Assembly: GCF_026625565.1 (NCBI RefSeq)
Contig: NZ_CP112998.1
Span: forward strand, 2,668,501 to 2,732,500
Length of the DNA stretch: 64,000 nucleotides
Direction of reading: 5' to 3'
Source: Dyadobacter pollutisoli
GTDB lineage: Bacteria; Bacteroidota; Bacteroidia; Cytophagales; Spirosomataceae
Notes under the pieces: model-generated
The model's database searches: none
The model's input: the letters and a program-made list of their open reading frames with translations, nothing else
Told to the model about the DNA's origin: nothing
Position numbers and translations under genes: made by a program
Shown here: positions 43,630 through 52,741 of the stretch, piece by piece
Position numbering within the stretch: the stretch's first letter is position 1
How the letters are laid out: the number at the start of each line of letters is the position of its first letter

Positions 43630-44949
43630 TCAAAGATATTCAGAATACACGTCAGGCCCTTGGGCTGGTATATTTAATAGTTCATTGATATATTTTTCAC
43701 AAAGCTGCTGCGGGTTATAATCTTTAAACTCCATGCTTAGCTTTTTGACATTGTTACTGAAAGCACTATTGGACAGCACTTTTTGAACACTGTTACTGAT
43801 CTGTTCCGGGCTTGGAAATTCTGTTTTAAGATCAATACCCAGGCCAAAATAGTCGACTCTTGCATTGATTTCGTTCTTCCCTTCATGAATACCGGCCACC
43901 ACCAGCGGCAACTTGTTCTCAATGCCCAGCATCACACCCCCGTAGCCTCCATTGGTGACGTAGACGTGGCAATGCGGCATAATATCATTAAAAGGAATAA
44001 AGTCACGGATCACGATATTATCCTCAGGAAACCGCTTTTGCAGTTCGGCTGTTTGCGAGCCGCCCGTAGTGGCGATCACGAGATGTTTGCTGTTTTTGAA
44101 TGCTTTCAGCGTCGGTACTATGATTTTTTCCGGATCTTTTTCCAATGTCCCCTGCGTAACCAGGATCACTTTTTCGTAGGCATTCAGTTTATCGCCCAGG
44201 TCGGGAAGCGGCATTTGCTTTCCGGAATAAGGAAGCAGAGCACCAACATACCGGATATGAGAGCTCAGATCGCTTCGCTTGTATTCAAACCCAGGCGTAC
44301 CGCTTTGAAGTAACAGGTCCGATTTTTTTCCCAAGACATCGAAAACATTGCCCTTAGCAGGCTGGATACCGTATTTCCGGAACATTTCCCTGAATATCGC
44401 CGCTGACTCCCGAAACAAAACCCGATCGGCGAACATCCGCAGGAAGTCCTGTTTTCTTCTTCCAAAAAATGTATCGGACGGTGTCATGCCCAGGCCTGCC
44501 GGAGGGAGATCTTTCGAGTTTTCTGTGAGCGGAAACACGCCAATTGCAACGACCTTTTTATGCAAAACCTCTTTTACAAAAGGGATAGCCGTAAAAGCAA
44601 CGTCCGAAATCATGAGGTCGAATGACCAGGACTCGTTGATTTCCTGAATGTCTTCGAAAAATTCGGGAGCCCTTAAAACAAAGGAATTTTTGATGTCTAA
44701 CTGCAATTTTTTGATCTGGCTTTGAATTTCGACCCGCTCCGGAAATACCTCATCCATGCTATGTTGGTCATATTCAACCGCTTTCTTGAATGGATAAAAT
44801 GGAATGTCCAGTTTTTTAACTTTTTCCTCGTAAAAACTGGCCGAGTACCACCTTACATCGTGCCCCTGCGATTTGAGGTGCATGGCAATACCCGTCAATG
44901 GATTGAAATGCCCGTCAAAAGGCATGTTGGCAAAAAGAATTTTTTTCAT
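43630..44949 (-). CDS. UGT-like glycosyltransferase (GT1)
   Basis: About 439 residues from ATG 44949 (MKKILFANMPFDGHFNP); upstream in-frame codons are out of keeping with the family start. The GT-B fold has the acceptor-binding N-terminal half and a donor-binding half with LVTQGTLEKDPEK, IRDFIPFNDIMPHCHVYVTN, then GGYGGVMLGIENKLPLVV and EGKNEINARVDYFGLGI. Similar to macrolide/antibiotic glycosyltransferases and MGT. Acceptor unknown; may be detoxification. It lies just upstream of the 7TMR-DISM kinase on the same strand. Confidence 0.85.
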   Translation of the reverse strand: MKKILFANMPFDGHFNPLTGIAMHLKSQGHDVRWYSASFYEEKVKKLDIPFYPFKKAVEYDQHSMDEVFPERVEIQSQIKKLQLDIKNSFVLRAPEFFEDIQEINESWSFDLMISDVAFTAIPFVKEVLHKKVVAIGVFPLTENSKDLPPAGLGMTPSDTFFGRRKQDFLRMFADRVLFRESAAIFREMFRKYGIQPAKGNVFDVLGKKSDLLLQSGTPGFEYKRSDLSSHIRYVGALLPYSGKQMPLPDLGDKLNAYEKVILVTQGTLEKDPEKIIVPTLKAFKNSKHLVIATTGGSQTAELQKRFPEDNIVIRDFIPFNDIMPHCHVYVTNGGYGGVMLGIENKLPLVVAGIHEGKNEINARVDYFGLGIDLKTEFPSPEQISNSVQKVLSNSAFSNNVKKLSMEFKDYNPQQLCEKYINELLNIPAQGPDVYSEYL

Positions 44950-44999
44950 GGCTAAATGATTTATTTGAATGTAAACTGATAATGGTTTTAATGAAGGAA

Positions 45000-45230
45000 T
45001 TATCTGAAAGTCCCAAGTAAGGCCACGATTTCTGTCCCTTTTAAATCTAACTTTTCCTTGATAACCGCAGGTGGCGGACAATTTGATGTCTTGTGTCCTG
45101 CGCACTCGCTGTAATTTACATTCTTCGTGTACGCGGCTTTTTTACCGGTTTGACACCCGAGACTTAGTACCAGCGCAATGACAGCGCCGGAAAAGTAGTT
45201 TCTGAGTAATTCTTTGGAATACGTTTTCAT
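45000..45230 (-). CDS. Small putative lipoprotein
   Basis: 76 residues: basic N-terminus, hydrophobic helix (GAVIALVLSLGC) ending at a Cys, then SECAGHKTSNCPPP with two more Cys. The LSLGC box is only a loose lipobox. No known domain. It starts 155 bases from the preceding gene, beyond a strong terminator, so it has its own promoter. Confidence is limited by its size. Confidence 0.5.
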   Translation of the reverse strand: MKTYSKELLRNYFSGAVIALVLSLGCQTGKKAAYTKNVNYSECAGHKTSNCPPPAVIKEKLDLKGTEIVALLGTFR

Positions 45231-45366
45231 GGCTAATGTAACAAGTTGTTTCCGACTAATTTGTGTTAATTGAACGATACAAAATTAGAAGGACAAACCA
45301 CGGCCAGGAATAGGAATTGATGCTCATTTTAATAGGTAGTACTGCTCATATCAGACGCCCCGGAGC

Positions 45367-45412
45367 AAAAAAAACAAGAAGGCCGCATTGCTGCGGCCTT
45401 CTTGTTTTTTTT
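45367..45412. terminator. Bidirectional terminator
   Basis: A perfect A-rich/T-rich flanked hairpin: AAGAAGGCCGCA (45377-45387 region) pairs with TGCGGCCTTCTT around a 4-base loop, with runs of A before and T after. It can terminate in either direction and lies 27 bases downstream of the hypothetical gene 45440-45760 (minus strand). Confidence 0.88.
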
Positions 45413-45439
45413 ACATTACGCTTGATTTCCGACTCAGGT

Positions 45440-45760
45440 TCAATTACTTGATACGAATTTGTTGAAGCGACTTTCTTTTCCGTCACTACTTTTGTCCTGG
45501 TAAAGAAATTCCAGTTTACTTTCATCGAATTTTGCGAAAAAATCTTCCCAGCTGATTTCTTCCAGCGTGTCTTTGCCCGTATATCCGGGGAAATCTATGC
45601 GAAGGATCCCTGTATCACCTTTCGAATTCCCGGTACCTTTAACGGTAGCAGGTTTACCACCTCTTTTTTCCACCCAGGAACGGATTGTATCGTGATCTCT
45701 GGTGCTGGTAGAAGCGTCATTTGTATCACTTTGACGTGTGTTACTTTTTGTAGTAGCCAT
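45440..45760 (-). CDS. Small conserved hypothetical protein (often mislabelled glucan branching enzyme)
   Basis: 106 residues. An unstructured Ser/Thr/Asn-rich N-terminus (1-25) is followed by a compact domain: HDTIRSWVEKRGGKPA, GDTGILRIDFPGYTGKD, EEISWEDFFAKFDES, LEFLYQD. It matches a widespread family of small proteins whose N-terminal WVEKRGGKPATV motif has been annotated as part of a glucan branching enzyme, but it has no catalytic domain. Function unknown. Confidence 0.72.
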   Translation of the reverse strand: MATTKSNTRQSDTNDASTSTRDHDTIRSWVEKRGGKPATVKGTGNSKGDTGILRIDFPGYTGKDTLEEISWEDFFAKFDESKLEFLYQDKSSDGKESRFNKFVSSN

Positions 45761-45897
45761 GTTTTCAGTTGTTTAATGATGCCCATTTCTCTTCAAAAAG
45801 CATGCCCGTAAGAATCGACATTCAGCAAATAATATCTTGTTGTACGGGAAGAGTTTGGAAAAGCACGTCGGATTCACAGGCAATACTTCAAAAAAAT

Positions 45898-48195
45898 ATG
45901 AAACACATTCTTTCTGTCATCCTCTTTTCGCTTTTTACTTTTTCGGCCGCTTTTAGCCAGTATGATCAAAAACTTTGGTACAAAAAGCCTTCCGGACAGT
46001 GGGAGGATGCGCTTCCCATCGGTAATGGCACGTTGGGCGCAATGGTTTTCGGCGGCGTGGCTACCGAGCAGATACAGTTTAATGAAGAAACCCTTTGGAC
46101 CGGTGAACCAAGGAGTTATGCGCACAAAGGTGCTTATCAATACCTGGGCGAAATTCGTTCGCTGCTCAATGATGGGAAGCAAAAGGATGCCCAAAACCTG
46201 GCGACAGAACAATTTATGGGGCAACCATTGCGCCAAATGGCATATCAGGCTTTTGGCGATCTGTACATTGATTTTCCAGGTCACAACGATTACACAGACT
46301 ACCAAAGAGAGTTGGACCTGACAACCGGGTTGGCCAAAGTCGCTTATCATTCAAATGGTGTCAATTATTCAAGAGAGGTTTTTGCAAGTTACCCGGCGAA
46401 AGCGATTTATATTAAACTAACTGGTAGTCAAGCAGGTAAACTTGGATTTTCGGTTCGGACAGACGCACTGCACGCCGCTAAAAAAATTTCCGGGAATGGT
46501 AATGAGCTGATGCTGGAAGTAAAAGTTGACAAAGGAGTGTTGCAGGGCGTGGCCAGGATCAAGGTCCTTACCGACGGCGACCTTACCCAGCTTGATGGAA
46601 AGATTACTGTCGACAAGGCCACACAGGCGACCATAGTGCTCACTGCGGCCACTAATTTTGTGAACTATAACAAAGTCGATGGTAATCCGTCCGAAAAAAC
46701 TGCCCGGATACTAGCAAATGCACCGGGTTACGACCAGGCCAGGAAAGTATATTTAACTGACTATCAGTCATTATATAACCGGTTTCACCTGGTCCTTCCC
46801 TCCAAAACCAATTCATCATTACCTACCAACGAACGTCTGATACGCTTTAAGGAAAAGCCAGACGATCCCTCATTGCTTGCACTTTACGTACAATTTGCCC
46901 GCTACCTGTTGATTTCGAGTAGCCGGAAAGGTACCCAGCCAGCCAACTTACAGGGTATCTGGAACCACAAGCTCAATCCGTCGTGGGACAGCAAGTATAC
47001 CGTCAACATTAACACAGAAATGAATTACTGGCCGGTGGAGATGACGAATCTCAGTGAATGCCATGAGCCTTTGTTTTCAATGATCAGGGATGTGTCGCAA
47101 ACCGGTAGCGAGGTTGCGAAGGAACATTATAATGCAAAAGGCTGGGTCCTGCACCATAACACTGATATCTGGCGTGGGGCAGCGCCTATTAATGCCTCGG
47201 ATCATGGAATATGGGTGACGGGCGGTGCCTGGCTGAGCCTGCACCTCTGGGAACATTACCGGTTTACGCAGGATGAAGAATTCCTGAAAAATACGGCCTA
47301 CCCGCTCATGAAAGGCGCGGCGACATTCTTCCTGGATTTTCTGGTGAAAGATCCGGTCAGCGGAAAACTGATCAGCTCGCCTTCCAATTCTCCCGAAAAT
47401 GGCGGACTCGTTGCGGGTCCTACGATGGATCATCAGATCATACGTGGCCTTTTCCGCGCCTGCATTGCGACGTCCGCGATACTGAAAACCGACATTGAAT
47501 TTGCGTCACGGCTTGGCAAAACAATGGAACAAATAGCCCCAAACCACATTGGCAAGTACGGACAATTACAGGAATGGATGACCGACCTGGACGATTCTGC
47601 AAGTCATCACCGGCACGTTTCCCACCTCTGGGGCGTATACCCGGGCGAAGAAATCACGCCTTCCAAAACACCTGACCTGATCCAGGCTGCCAAAAAATCG
47701 CTTCAATTCAGGGGTGATGATGGTACGGGTTGGAGCCTGGCGTGGAAAATCAACTACTGGGCCCGCTTCCTCGATGCCGAACATGCTTATACGATGATCC
47801 GCAAACTGTTTAATCCAGTGATCGATGCATCCCAAAAAATGTCCGGAGGAGGCTCCTACCCTAATCTTTTCGATGCGCACCCGCCATTCCAGATCGATGG
47901 AAACTTTGGCGGCGCGGCAGGGATACTGGAACTGTTGGTACAGAGTCATTTGGGCGAACTTCACTTGCTACCCGCATTACCAGCCAGCTTGCCCGACGGA
48001 AAGATCAGCGGACTTTGCGCCAGGGGCGGATTTGAATTGACATTGGAATGGAAAGAAGGCAAACTGACAACGATCCACATTCTCTCAAAAACTGGAAACG
48101 CCTGCAAAGTACGGTACGGCAACAAAGTAGCCACATTCGCGACCGTCAAAGGGAAGGTGTATAAGCTTGATGGGAATTTGACCATGGACCGATGA
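45898..48195 (+). CDS. Glycoside hydrolase family 95 (alpha-L-fucosidase/galactosidase type)
   Basis: About 765 residues from ATG 45898 with a signal peptide (MKHILSVILFSLFTFSAAFSQ); in-frame codons upstream have no family similarity. N-terminal beta domain (about 25-280; IGNGTLGAMVFGGVATEQI), then an (alpha/alpha)6 barrel with LQGIWNHKLNPSWDSKYTVN, HHNTDIWRGAAPINASDHG, FLVKDPVSGKLISSPSNSPE and HHRHVSHLWGVYPGEEI, all GH95 hallmarks. It releases terminal L-fucose or L-galactose from plant or mucin glycans in the periplasm. Stand-alone here, without SusCD. Confidence 0.93.
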   Translation: MKHILSVILFSLFTFSAAFSQYDQKLWYKKPSGQWEDALPIGNGTLGAMVFGGVATEQIQFNEETLWTGEPRSYAHKGAYQYLGEIRSLLNDGKQKDAQNLATEQFMGQPLRQMAYQAFGDLYIDFPGHNDYTDYQRELDLTTGLAKVAYHSNGVNYSREVFASYPAKAIYIKLTGSQAGKLGFSVRTDALHAAKKISGNGNELMLEVKVDKGVLQGVARIKVLTDGDLTQLDGKITVDKATQATIVLTAATNFVNYNKVDGNPSEKTARILANAPGYDQARKVYLTDYQSLYNRFHLVLPSKTNSSLPTNERLIRFKEKPDDPSLLALYVQFARYLLISSSRKGTQPANLQGIWNHKLNPSWDSKYTVNINTEMNYWPVEMTNLSECHEPLFSMIRDVSQTGSEVAKEHYNAKGWVLHHNTDIWRGAAPINASDHGIWVTGGAWLSLHLWEHYRFTQDEEFLKNTAYPLMKGAATFFLDFLVKDPVSGKLISSPSNSPENGGLVAGPTMDHQIIRGLFRACIATSAILKTDIEFASRLGKTMEQIAPNHIGKYGQLQEWMTDLDDSASHHRHVSHLWGVYPGEEITPSKTPDLIQAAKKSLQFRGDDGTGWSLAWKINYWARFLDAEHAYTMIRKLFNPVIDASQKMSGGGSYPNLFDAHPPFQIDGNFGGAAGILELLVQSHLGELHLLPALPASLPDGKISGLCARGGFELTLEWKEGKLTTIHILSKTGNACKVRYGNKVATFATVKGKVYKLDGNLTMDR

Positions 48196-48257
48196 CCATT
48201 GACCATTGAATGTCTGTTTTGTCGATAGTCGGCGGTCAATCGTCGATTTTCAAAAAA
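48184..48257. repeat. Short GACCATT / GTCGGCGGTCAATCGTCG repeats after the GH95 gene
   Basis: GACCGATGACCATTGACCATTGAATG holds three copies of the word TGACCATT or close variants, starting at the end of the GH95 gene. GTCGATAGTCGGCGGTCAATCGTCGA follows. These relate to the words at 5270-5367 and 13800-13866. Confidence 0.4.
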
Positions 48258-48353
48258 AACTTCCATGGCAAAAAACCTGCTGACATACGGCTGTCACTTG
48301 GGTGTGTTTAGTTTGTATTGTTATCAAACTTTAAACATAAAAAGACCTTTGAC

Positions 48354-48875
48354 ATGGAAACTAAAAGCATTCAAAACAGCGAAATCGATCTTATTGCGGG
48401 CGTTATCTCGTCCAAGACATTGTTGGAACACTGGCAGGGCCATCGTCGCCTTACCCGCAAGACTATTGAGGCATTTCCTGAGGATAAACTTTATGATTAT
48501 TCGATTGGCGGCATGCGCACTTTCTCCGAACTGGTTATGGAAATGATTGGTCTGGCAGCTCCCGGCATCCGCGGCGTTGCCTACGGCGACTGGACTTTCA
48601 GCGAGCCGGTACTGGATCACAGCACACCCGCACCTGCGACCAAAGCAGAGATTTTGCAGCTGTGGGACCTGGTTACCGAATACATCGACCATTTATGGCC
48701 ACAAATTCCAGAAGCTCGTTTTCAGGAAGTGGAATCGGCTTTTGGTCAATATGAGAATACCATTTACGCCACAATTCTCTATCTGATAGACAATGAGATC
48801 CACCACCGCGCACAAGGATATGTGTATCTGCGATCGCTGGGCGTACAGCCTCCGTTCTTCTGGGCGAGAGACTAG
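48354..48875 (+). CDS. DinB-family protein
   Basis: About 173 residues from ATG 48354. Four-helix DinB fold: KTLLEHWQGHRRLTRKTIEAFP, the TFSELVMEMIGLAAPGIRG helix, and a last helix with IDNEIHHRAQGYVYLRSLG. DinB-like proteins are metal- and thiol-dependent transferases (as bacillithiol or mycothiol transferases). The first ligand position, usually LVxHIxxxE, lacks His here; the last helix keeps HHRAQ. It is a stand-alone gene. Confidence 0.82.
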   Translation: METKSIQNSEIDLIAGVISSKTLLEHWQGHRRLTRKTIEAFPEDKLYDYSIGGMRTFSELVMEMIGLAAPGIRGVAYGDWTFSEPVLDHSTPAPATKAEILQLWDLVTEYIDHLWPQIPEARFQEVESAFGQYENTIYATILYLIDNEIHHRAQGYVYLRSLGVQPPFFWARD

Positions 48876-48985
48876 AAAATACTATTAGCCATGAGCAAAA
48901 TCTCCCCTGACCGAAGAAATAGTTCACATTACGTGAGCGAATCATTTCTCTGGTCGAGGGAGTCTGCTTAAATAAAGGCTGATTT

Positions 48986-49015
48986 TTTGTGGAATAATTT
49001 TAATAACTACCTTAG
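48986..49015 (+). promoter_or_regulatory. Candidate Bacteroidota promoter for the secreted low-complexity protein
   Basis: TTTG at 48986-48989, an 18-base spacer and TACCTTAG at 49008-49015 fit the TTTG/TAnnTTTG consensus with one mismatch. The gene starts 47 bases downstream. Confidence 0.5.
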
Positions 49016-49061
49016 TACAAGCATAGCGTTGAAATTATTGATCCATTAAAACAGGACACAC

Positions 49062-49676
49062 ATGAAAATTGCAAGCCTGATAACAGCCGCTTTCCTCCTT
49101 ACCCTTACCGCGGAACATTCCACCGCACAATCCAGAACCCAGCCCGCTCCTACCGGGCAAATCGCCAGACCGGCTGCTGGGCAGTCTGCCAGGCCTTTTG
49201 CCGGTTATCAGCCAAAACCTACGGGACAAATCGCCCCCGCAGGCGCCGTACAGATTTCAGGGGTGCCCGTAACGCCACAGCCTGCACAGGCCACACAGCC
49301 GGGCCAGGTACCAAAAGTTAGTACCAATCAGGATAGCAGGACCTTCCCGGAAAGATATCAGCCAGATGCGGCTACCCAGCCTCAGCAGGTACTTTCTACA
49401 TCAGAAACGGAAGTTATTCAGCAGCTGCAACAGAATCCGGCCAGCACCACGAACGCTACCGGCCAGACTTCGACAGTAACCCCTGTTCAAACCAGCACTA
49501 CCACCACAACGATGCAACCGGTATCACCGACACATCAAAACACACCAGGCCAGCCGATCAACACGACGCAGCCAACGCATGCTCAAAGATCACCATCACA
49601 GATACAATCCATACAGTCGCCGAACCAGCCGCAGGGTACTATACCGGCCACGCCGAAAAGGGTAGAACCAAAATGA
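49062..49676 (+). CDS. Secreted low-complexity Pro/Thr/Gln-rich protein
   Basis: 204 residues: signal peptide MKIASLITAAFLLTLTAEHSTAQ, then a mature chain of mostly P, Q, T, A, S and N. Short internal repeats are PTGQIARP / PTGQIAPA and TQPQQ / TQPTH. There is no folded-domain pattern and no Cys. Probably disordered, perhaps a linker, adhesin or envelope spacer. I do not recognise a family, and homology of such sequence is hard to judge. Confidence 0.65.
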   Translation: MKIASLITAAFLLTLTAEHSTAQSRTQPAPTGQIARPAAGQSARPFAGYQPKPTGQIAPAGAVQISGVPVTPQPAQATQPGQVPKVSTNQDSRTFPERYQPDAATQPQQVLSTSETEVIQQLQQNPASTTNATGQTSTVTPVQTSTTTTTMQPVSPTHQNTPGQPINTTQPTHAQRSPSQIQSIQSPNQPQGTIPATPKRVEPK

Positions 49677-49770
49677 TCGCATAACGTCTTTTGACGGCTA
49701 TCTCTTTCATTGGCACAATTCCACCCTTAAATTGTCCTATACTGCCACCTACTGTAAAAGTGGTATTGGG

Positions 49771-49778
49771 TAATTTTG
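49771..49778 (+). promoter_or_regulatory. Candidate -7 box upstream of the MFS gene
   Basis: TAATTTTG is a perfect TAnnTTTG match 53 bases before the MFS start codon. I see no clear TTTG at -33. Confidence 0.4.
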
Positions 49779-49830
49779 CATATCGGGATTGGAAATTGTC
49801 TCAATTTCAAGATGTAACCGAAAAAAAGCC

Positions 49831-51150
49831 ATGAAAACCTTTTATGCCGTACTGGCTAATTCCCTTGCTGCTTCGCTGACCAACAATTCGGTCTGGTTTG
49901 CTGTTACATTCTGGGTCTATCTGGAAACGAAGTCAGTGCTGGCCACATCGGTTATGGCGGGTGTGTACCTCGCTACTGTCGCTATTTCAGGATTTTTTCT
50001 GGGATCTCTCGTAGATCGGTACAAAAAGAAAACCTCCATGATGCTGTCCGGCATCGCAACATTGATTCTGTATTTGCTGGCACTGGTGATCTATATGACC
50101 ACTCCGGCAACCACTTTCAAGGACGATTCCAGCGTTTATTTATGGCTTTTCATTACGCTCTGCCTGTTTGGTGCCATTACCGGTAACATTCGCTCGATTG
50201 CGCTTTCAACGGTCGTCACCATTCTGATCCCGGAGGAAAGCCGTGATAAAGCAAACGGCATGGTCGGCACTGTGAATGGTGTTTCGTTTTTGATCGCTTC
50301 TATTTTCAGCGGGCTGGTGATCGGCTTCATGGGCATTCAGTGGATGATGATACTTGCTGTTGCGCTCACGGTCCTGGTGCTAATCCACTTAACCACGGTC
50401 TCTATTCCTGAAAAAGGCATTGTACACACCGAATCGCACATGGAAAGCATTGACATCCGTGGTACGATCGCGGCTGTGGGATTGGTGCCGGGACTTTTCG
50501 GGTTGATATTTTTCAATACTTTCAACAACTTCCTCGGCGGCGTATTTATGTCCCTGATGGACGCCTACGGCCTTTCTCTTGTTTCCGTACAAACCTGGGG
50601 GCTGCTCTGGGGAGTGCTGAGTATGGGTTTTATTGTTGGCGGGCTCATTGTCGCCAAAAAAGGACTTGGGCCAAAACCACTGAGAACCCTGTTTCTTTCC
50701 AACATTGCCATGTGGATCGTATGTATCATTTTTCCCGTGCAGGCCTCCATTGTGCTCCTGGGCGTGGGCATGTTCGCCTACTTATGCCTCATACCGGTGG
50801 TAGAAGCCACTGAGCAAACCATTCTTCAGAAAGTAATACCACCCGAGCGTCAGGGCCGTGTTTTTGGTTTTGCGCAAAGCATTGAGCAGGCTGCATCTCC
50901 ACTGACGGCGTTCATGATCGGTCCTATCGCCAAGTACGTTTTTATTCCATTTATGACCACCGGCCGGGGAGCCGGGCTTATCGGTTCCTGGTTTGGCACG
51001 GGGACGGACCGCGGGCTGGCACTTCTATTTATTGTTACCGGAATCGTCGGTTTGATCGTCACCCTGATCGCCATGCAATCAGCAGCCTACCATCAGCTTT
51101 CATTGGTTTACAAAAAACCGGAGACTGCCTACGATGCGGAAATTGCTTAG
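49831..51150 (+). CDS. MFS transporter
   Basis: About 439 residues from ATG 49831; an earlier in-frame start would add a basic leader. About twelve TM helices are visible, with the MFS motif A-like GSLVDRYKKKTSMMLSGI between helices 2 and 3 and VDAYGLS-type loops in the middle. It lacks obvious acidic pore residues beyond those. Most similar in style to the Bacteroidota drug/metabolite exporters of the MFS. Substrate unknown. Confidence 0.85.
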   Translation: MKTFYAVLANSLAASLTNNSVWFAVTFWVYLETKSVLATSVMAGVYLATVAISGFFLGSLVDRYKKKTSMMLSGIATLILYLLALVIYMTTPATTFKDDSSVYLWLFITLCLFGAITGNIRSIALSTVVTILIPEESRDKANGMVGTVNGVSFLIASIFSGLVIGFMGIQWMMILAVALTVLVLIHLTTVSIPEKGIVHTESHMESIDIRGTIAAVGLVPGLFGLIFFNTFNNFLGGVFMSLMDAYGLSLVSVQTWGLLWGVLSMGFIVGGLIVAKKGLGPKPLRTLFLSNIAMWIVCIIFPVQASIVLLGVGMFAYLCLIPVVEATEQTILQKVIPPERQGRVFGFAQSIEQAASPLTAFMIGPIAKYVFIPFMTTGRGAGLIGSWFGTGTDRGLALLFIVTGIVGLIVTLIAMQSAAYHQLSLVYKKPETAYDAEIA

Positions 51151-51181
51151 AATCATTATTCACGACAAACTAAAAATCATC

Positions 51182-51562
51182 ATGTTTAGAAAAACCAAAG
51201 CATTCAGTGGGTTTTCGGTAGATAACCTATCCAGTGCAAAACAGTTTTATGGAGACATCCTGGATCTTGAAGTTTCAGATATGGCGGAAATGCCACTTCT
51301 CAAATTACACATTTTCGGCGGCTACGAGGTCATTATCTACGAGAAGCCCAATCACGAGCCAGCAACATTTACGGTGCTCAATTTTCCTGTCACCGACATT
51401 GAAGAAGCCGTAAAAACGCTGAAAGAACGCGGGGTAAAATTTGAGAGCTACGACTATCCGGGTCTCAAAACAGACGCAAATAACATTTCACGAGGCGACG
51501 GACCGACAGTCGCATGGTTTACCGATCCTGCCGGAAATATCCTTTCCGTCATCCAGGAGTAA
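51182..51562 (+). CDS. VOC-family protein
   Basis: About 126 residues from ATG 51182 (MFRKTKAFSGFSV). The glyoxalase-like fold has the two modules FSGFSVDNLSSAKQFYGDIL and DIEEAVKTLKERGV. The metal ligands of glyoxalase are largely absent (no His in FSGFSV), so it may bind a small molecule without metal chemistry. It is followed after 36 bases by a DinB gene. Confidence 0.8.
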   Translation: MFRKTKAFSGFSVDNLSSAKQFYGDILDLEVSDMAEMPLLKLHIFGGYEVIIYEKPNHEPATFTVLNFPVTDIEEAVKTLKERGVKFESYDYPGLKTDANNISRGDGPTVAWFTDPAGNILSVIQE

Positions 51563-51598
51563 GTTTCTTAATTCATTATTTCAACAATTAAAAATCAA

Positions 51599-52093
51599 AT
51601 GGAAAACTTAAAAAGCAGCAAACTGTATGCTATCATTTCACTATATGATATGCAGACGACCTATTTCAGAAATGTCCTCGACGGAATTTCTGACGACGAT
51701 ACGCATAACCGGCTGAACACCAAAGCCAATCACATTGCCTGGCTAGCGGGCAGCCTGGTAGAGCAGCGCTATGAACTTGCCCGGATACTGGGTGTGGACC
51801 AGCAGCAAACTTCCTCTGAGCTTTTCAAAAACAACAAGGGGATTCAGGATGATGTCAAATACCCTTCGTTGGATGTTTTCAGAAAAGATTGGGAAGCCAT
51901 TTCCCCGTTGTTGAAAGAAGCCCTTATCAATTTGACGGACGAAGAGCTTGGAAAAGCCATTCAAATGGGGCCTGATATGACGTTCCCGCTGTACGATCTC
52001 ATCACCTTTATCTCCTATCGTGAAGCGAATGTGATTGGTCAGATAGCGCTTTGGCGGAGACTTCTTAATTATCCTGCAATGAAATACATGTAG
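51599..52093 (+). CDS. DinB-family protein with altered metal site
   Basis: 164 residues. DinB fold: ISLYDMQTTYFRNVLDGIS, KANHIAWLAGSLVEQRYELAR and a last helix FISYREANVIGQIALWRRLL. In typical DinB proteins this helix reads YHEAYHIGQ; here the His residues are Arg and Asn, so metal binding is likely lost. The His in KANHIAWL is kept. The gene is co-oriented with its VOC and RibD-C neighbours. Confidence 0.82.
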   Translation: MENLKSSKLYAIISLYDMQTTYFRNVLDGISDDDTHNRLNTKANHIAWLAGSLVEQRYELARILGVDQQQTSSELFKNNKGIQDDVKYPSLDVFRKDWEAISPLLKEALINLTDEELGKAIQMGPDMTFPLYDLITFISYREANVIGQIALWRRLLNYPAMKYM

Positions 52094-52125
52094 TTAGCTC
52101 GCTTTGAAAATCAACCGGATCAGCC

Positions 52126-52698
52126 ATGCAAAAAGTAATTATGGACATCACCATGTCCCTGGACGGATACACGGCCGGCCCGCAAGTATCATTGGAGACA
52201 CCATTGGGCATCGGTGGCGAGCGGCTGCACGATTGGCTTTTTAAAGACAAGACACCGGCGGATGAAAAACTTGTGAATGATTTACTGAGCAGCTCCGGGT
52301 CAGTCATCACGGGCGGACGTACCTACGCCACCGCCATTCCGGAAGCCTGGGGAGGTACCAGTCCTTTCAAAGTACCCACGTTCGTTTTGATTAATGAGGT
52401 GCCCGAGGTTGCTGTGGATGGATTTACCTACATTACCACCGGGCCGGAAGATGCATTGAATGCGGCCAAAAAAGCTGCGGACGGCAAGAATGTATGGATC
52501 ATGGGCGGCGCGGGTACCATTCAGCAATACCTGAAAAAAGGTCTTGCTGACGAACTGCATATTCACATTGCCCATGTCCTGCTCAATGGCGGCACCCGAC
52601 TATTTGAAACAATTAGTAAAGAACAAACTGAACTTGAAAAGTACAGCCTCACGGAATCCCCAGGAGTCACACATATTTATTTTCGGGTACTAAAATAA
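52126..52698 (+). CDS. RibD C-terminal (dihydrofolate reductase-like) protein
   Basis: 190 residues with the DHFR/RibD_C fold: MDITMSLDGYTAGP, SSGSVITGGRTYATAIPEAWGG, and VWIMGGAGTIQQYLKKGLADELHIHIAHVLLNGGTRLF. Typical stand-alone NADPH-dependent reductase of unknown substrate (YwjB/YyaP type). It has no deaminase domain, so it is not RibD itself. Confidence 0.87.
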   Translation: MQKVIMDITMSLDGYTAGPQVSLETPLGIGGERLHDWLFKDKTPADEKLVNDLLSSSGSVITGGRTYATAIPEAWGGTSPFKVPTFVLINEVPEVAVDGFTYITTGPEDALNAAKKAADGKNVWIMGGAGTIQQYLKKGLADELHIHIAHVLLNGGTRLFETISKEQTELEKYSLTESPGVTHIYFRVLK

Positions 52699-52741
52699 GC
52701 GGATTTGTGTTTTCTTGCAGGTAAAAAGCGGCAGACACAAT

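Noticed and set aside
45440..45760. 1,4-alpha-glucan branching enzyme
   Set aside because: The protein is 106 residues with no GH13 barrel; the label would be a naming artefact.
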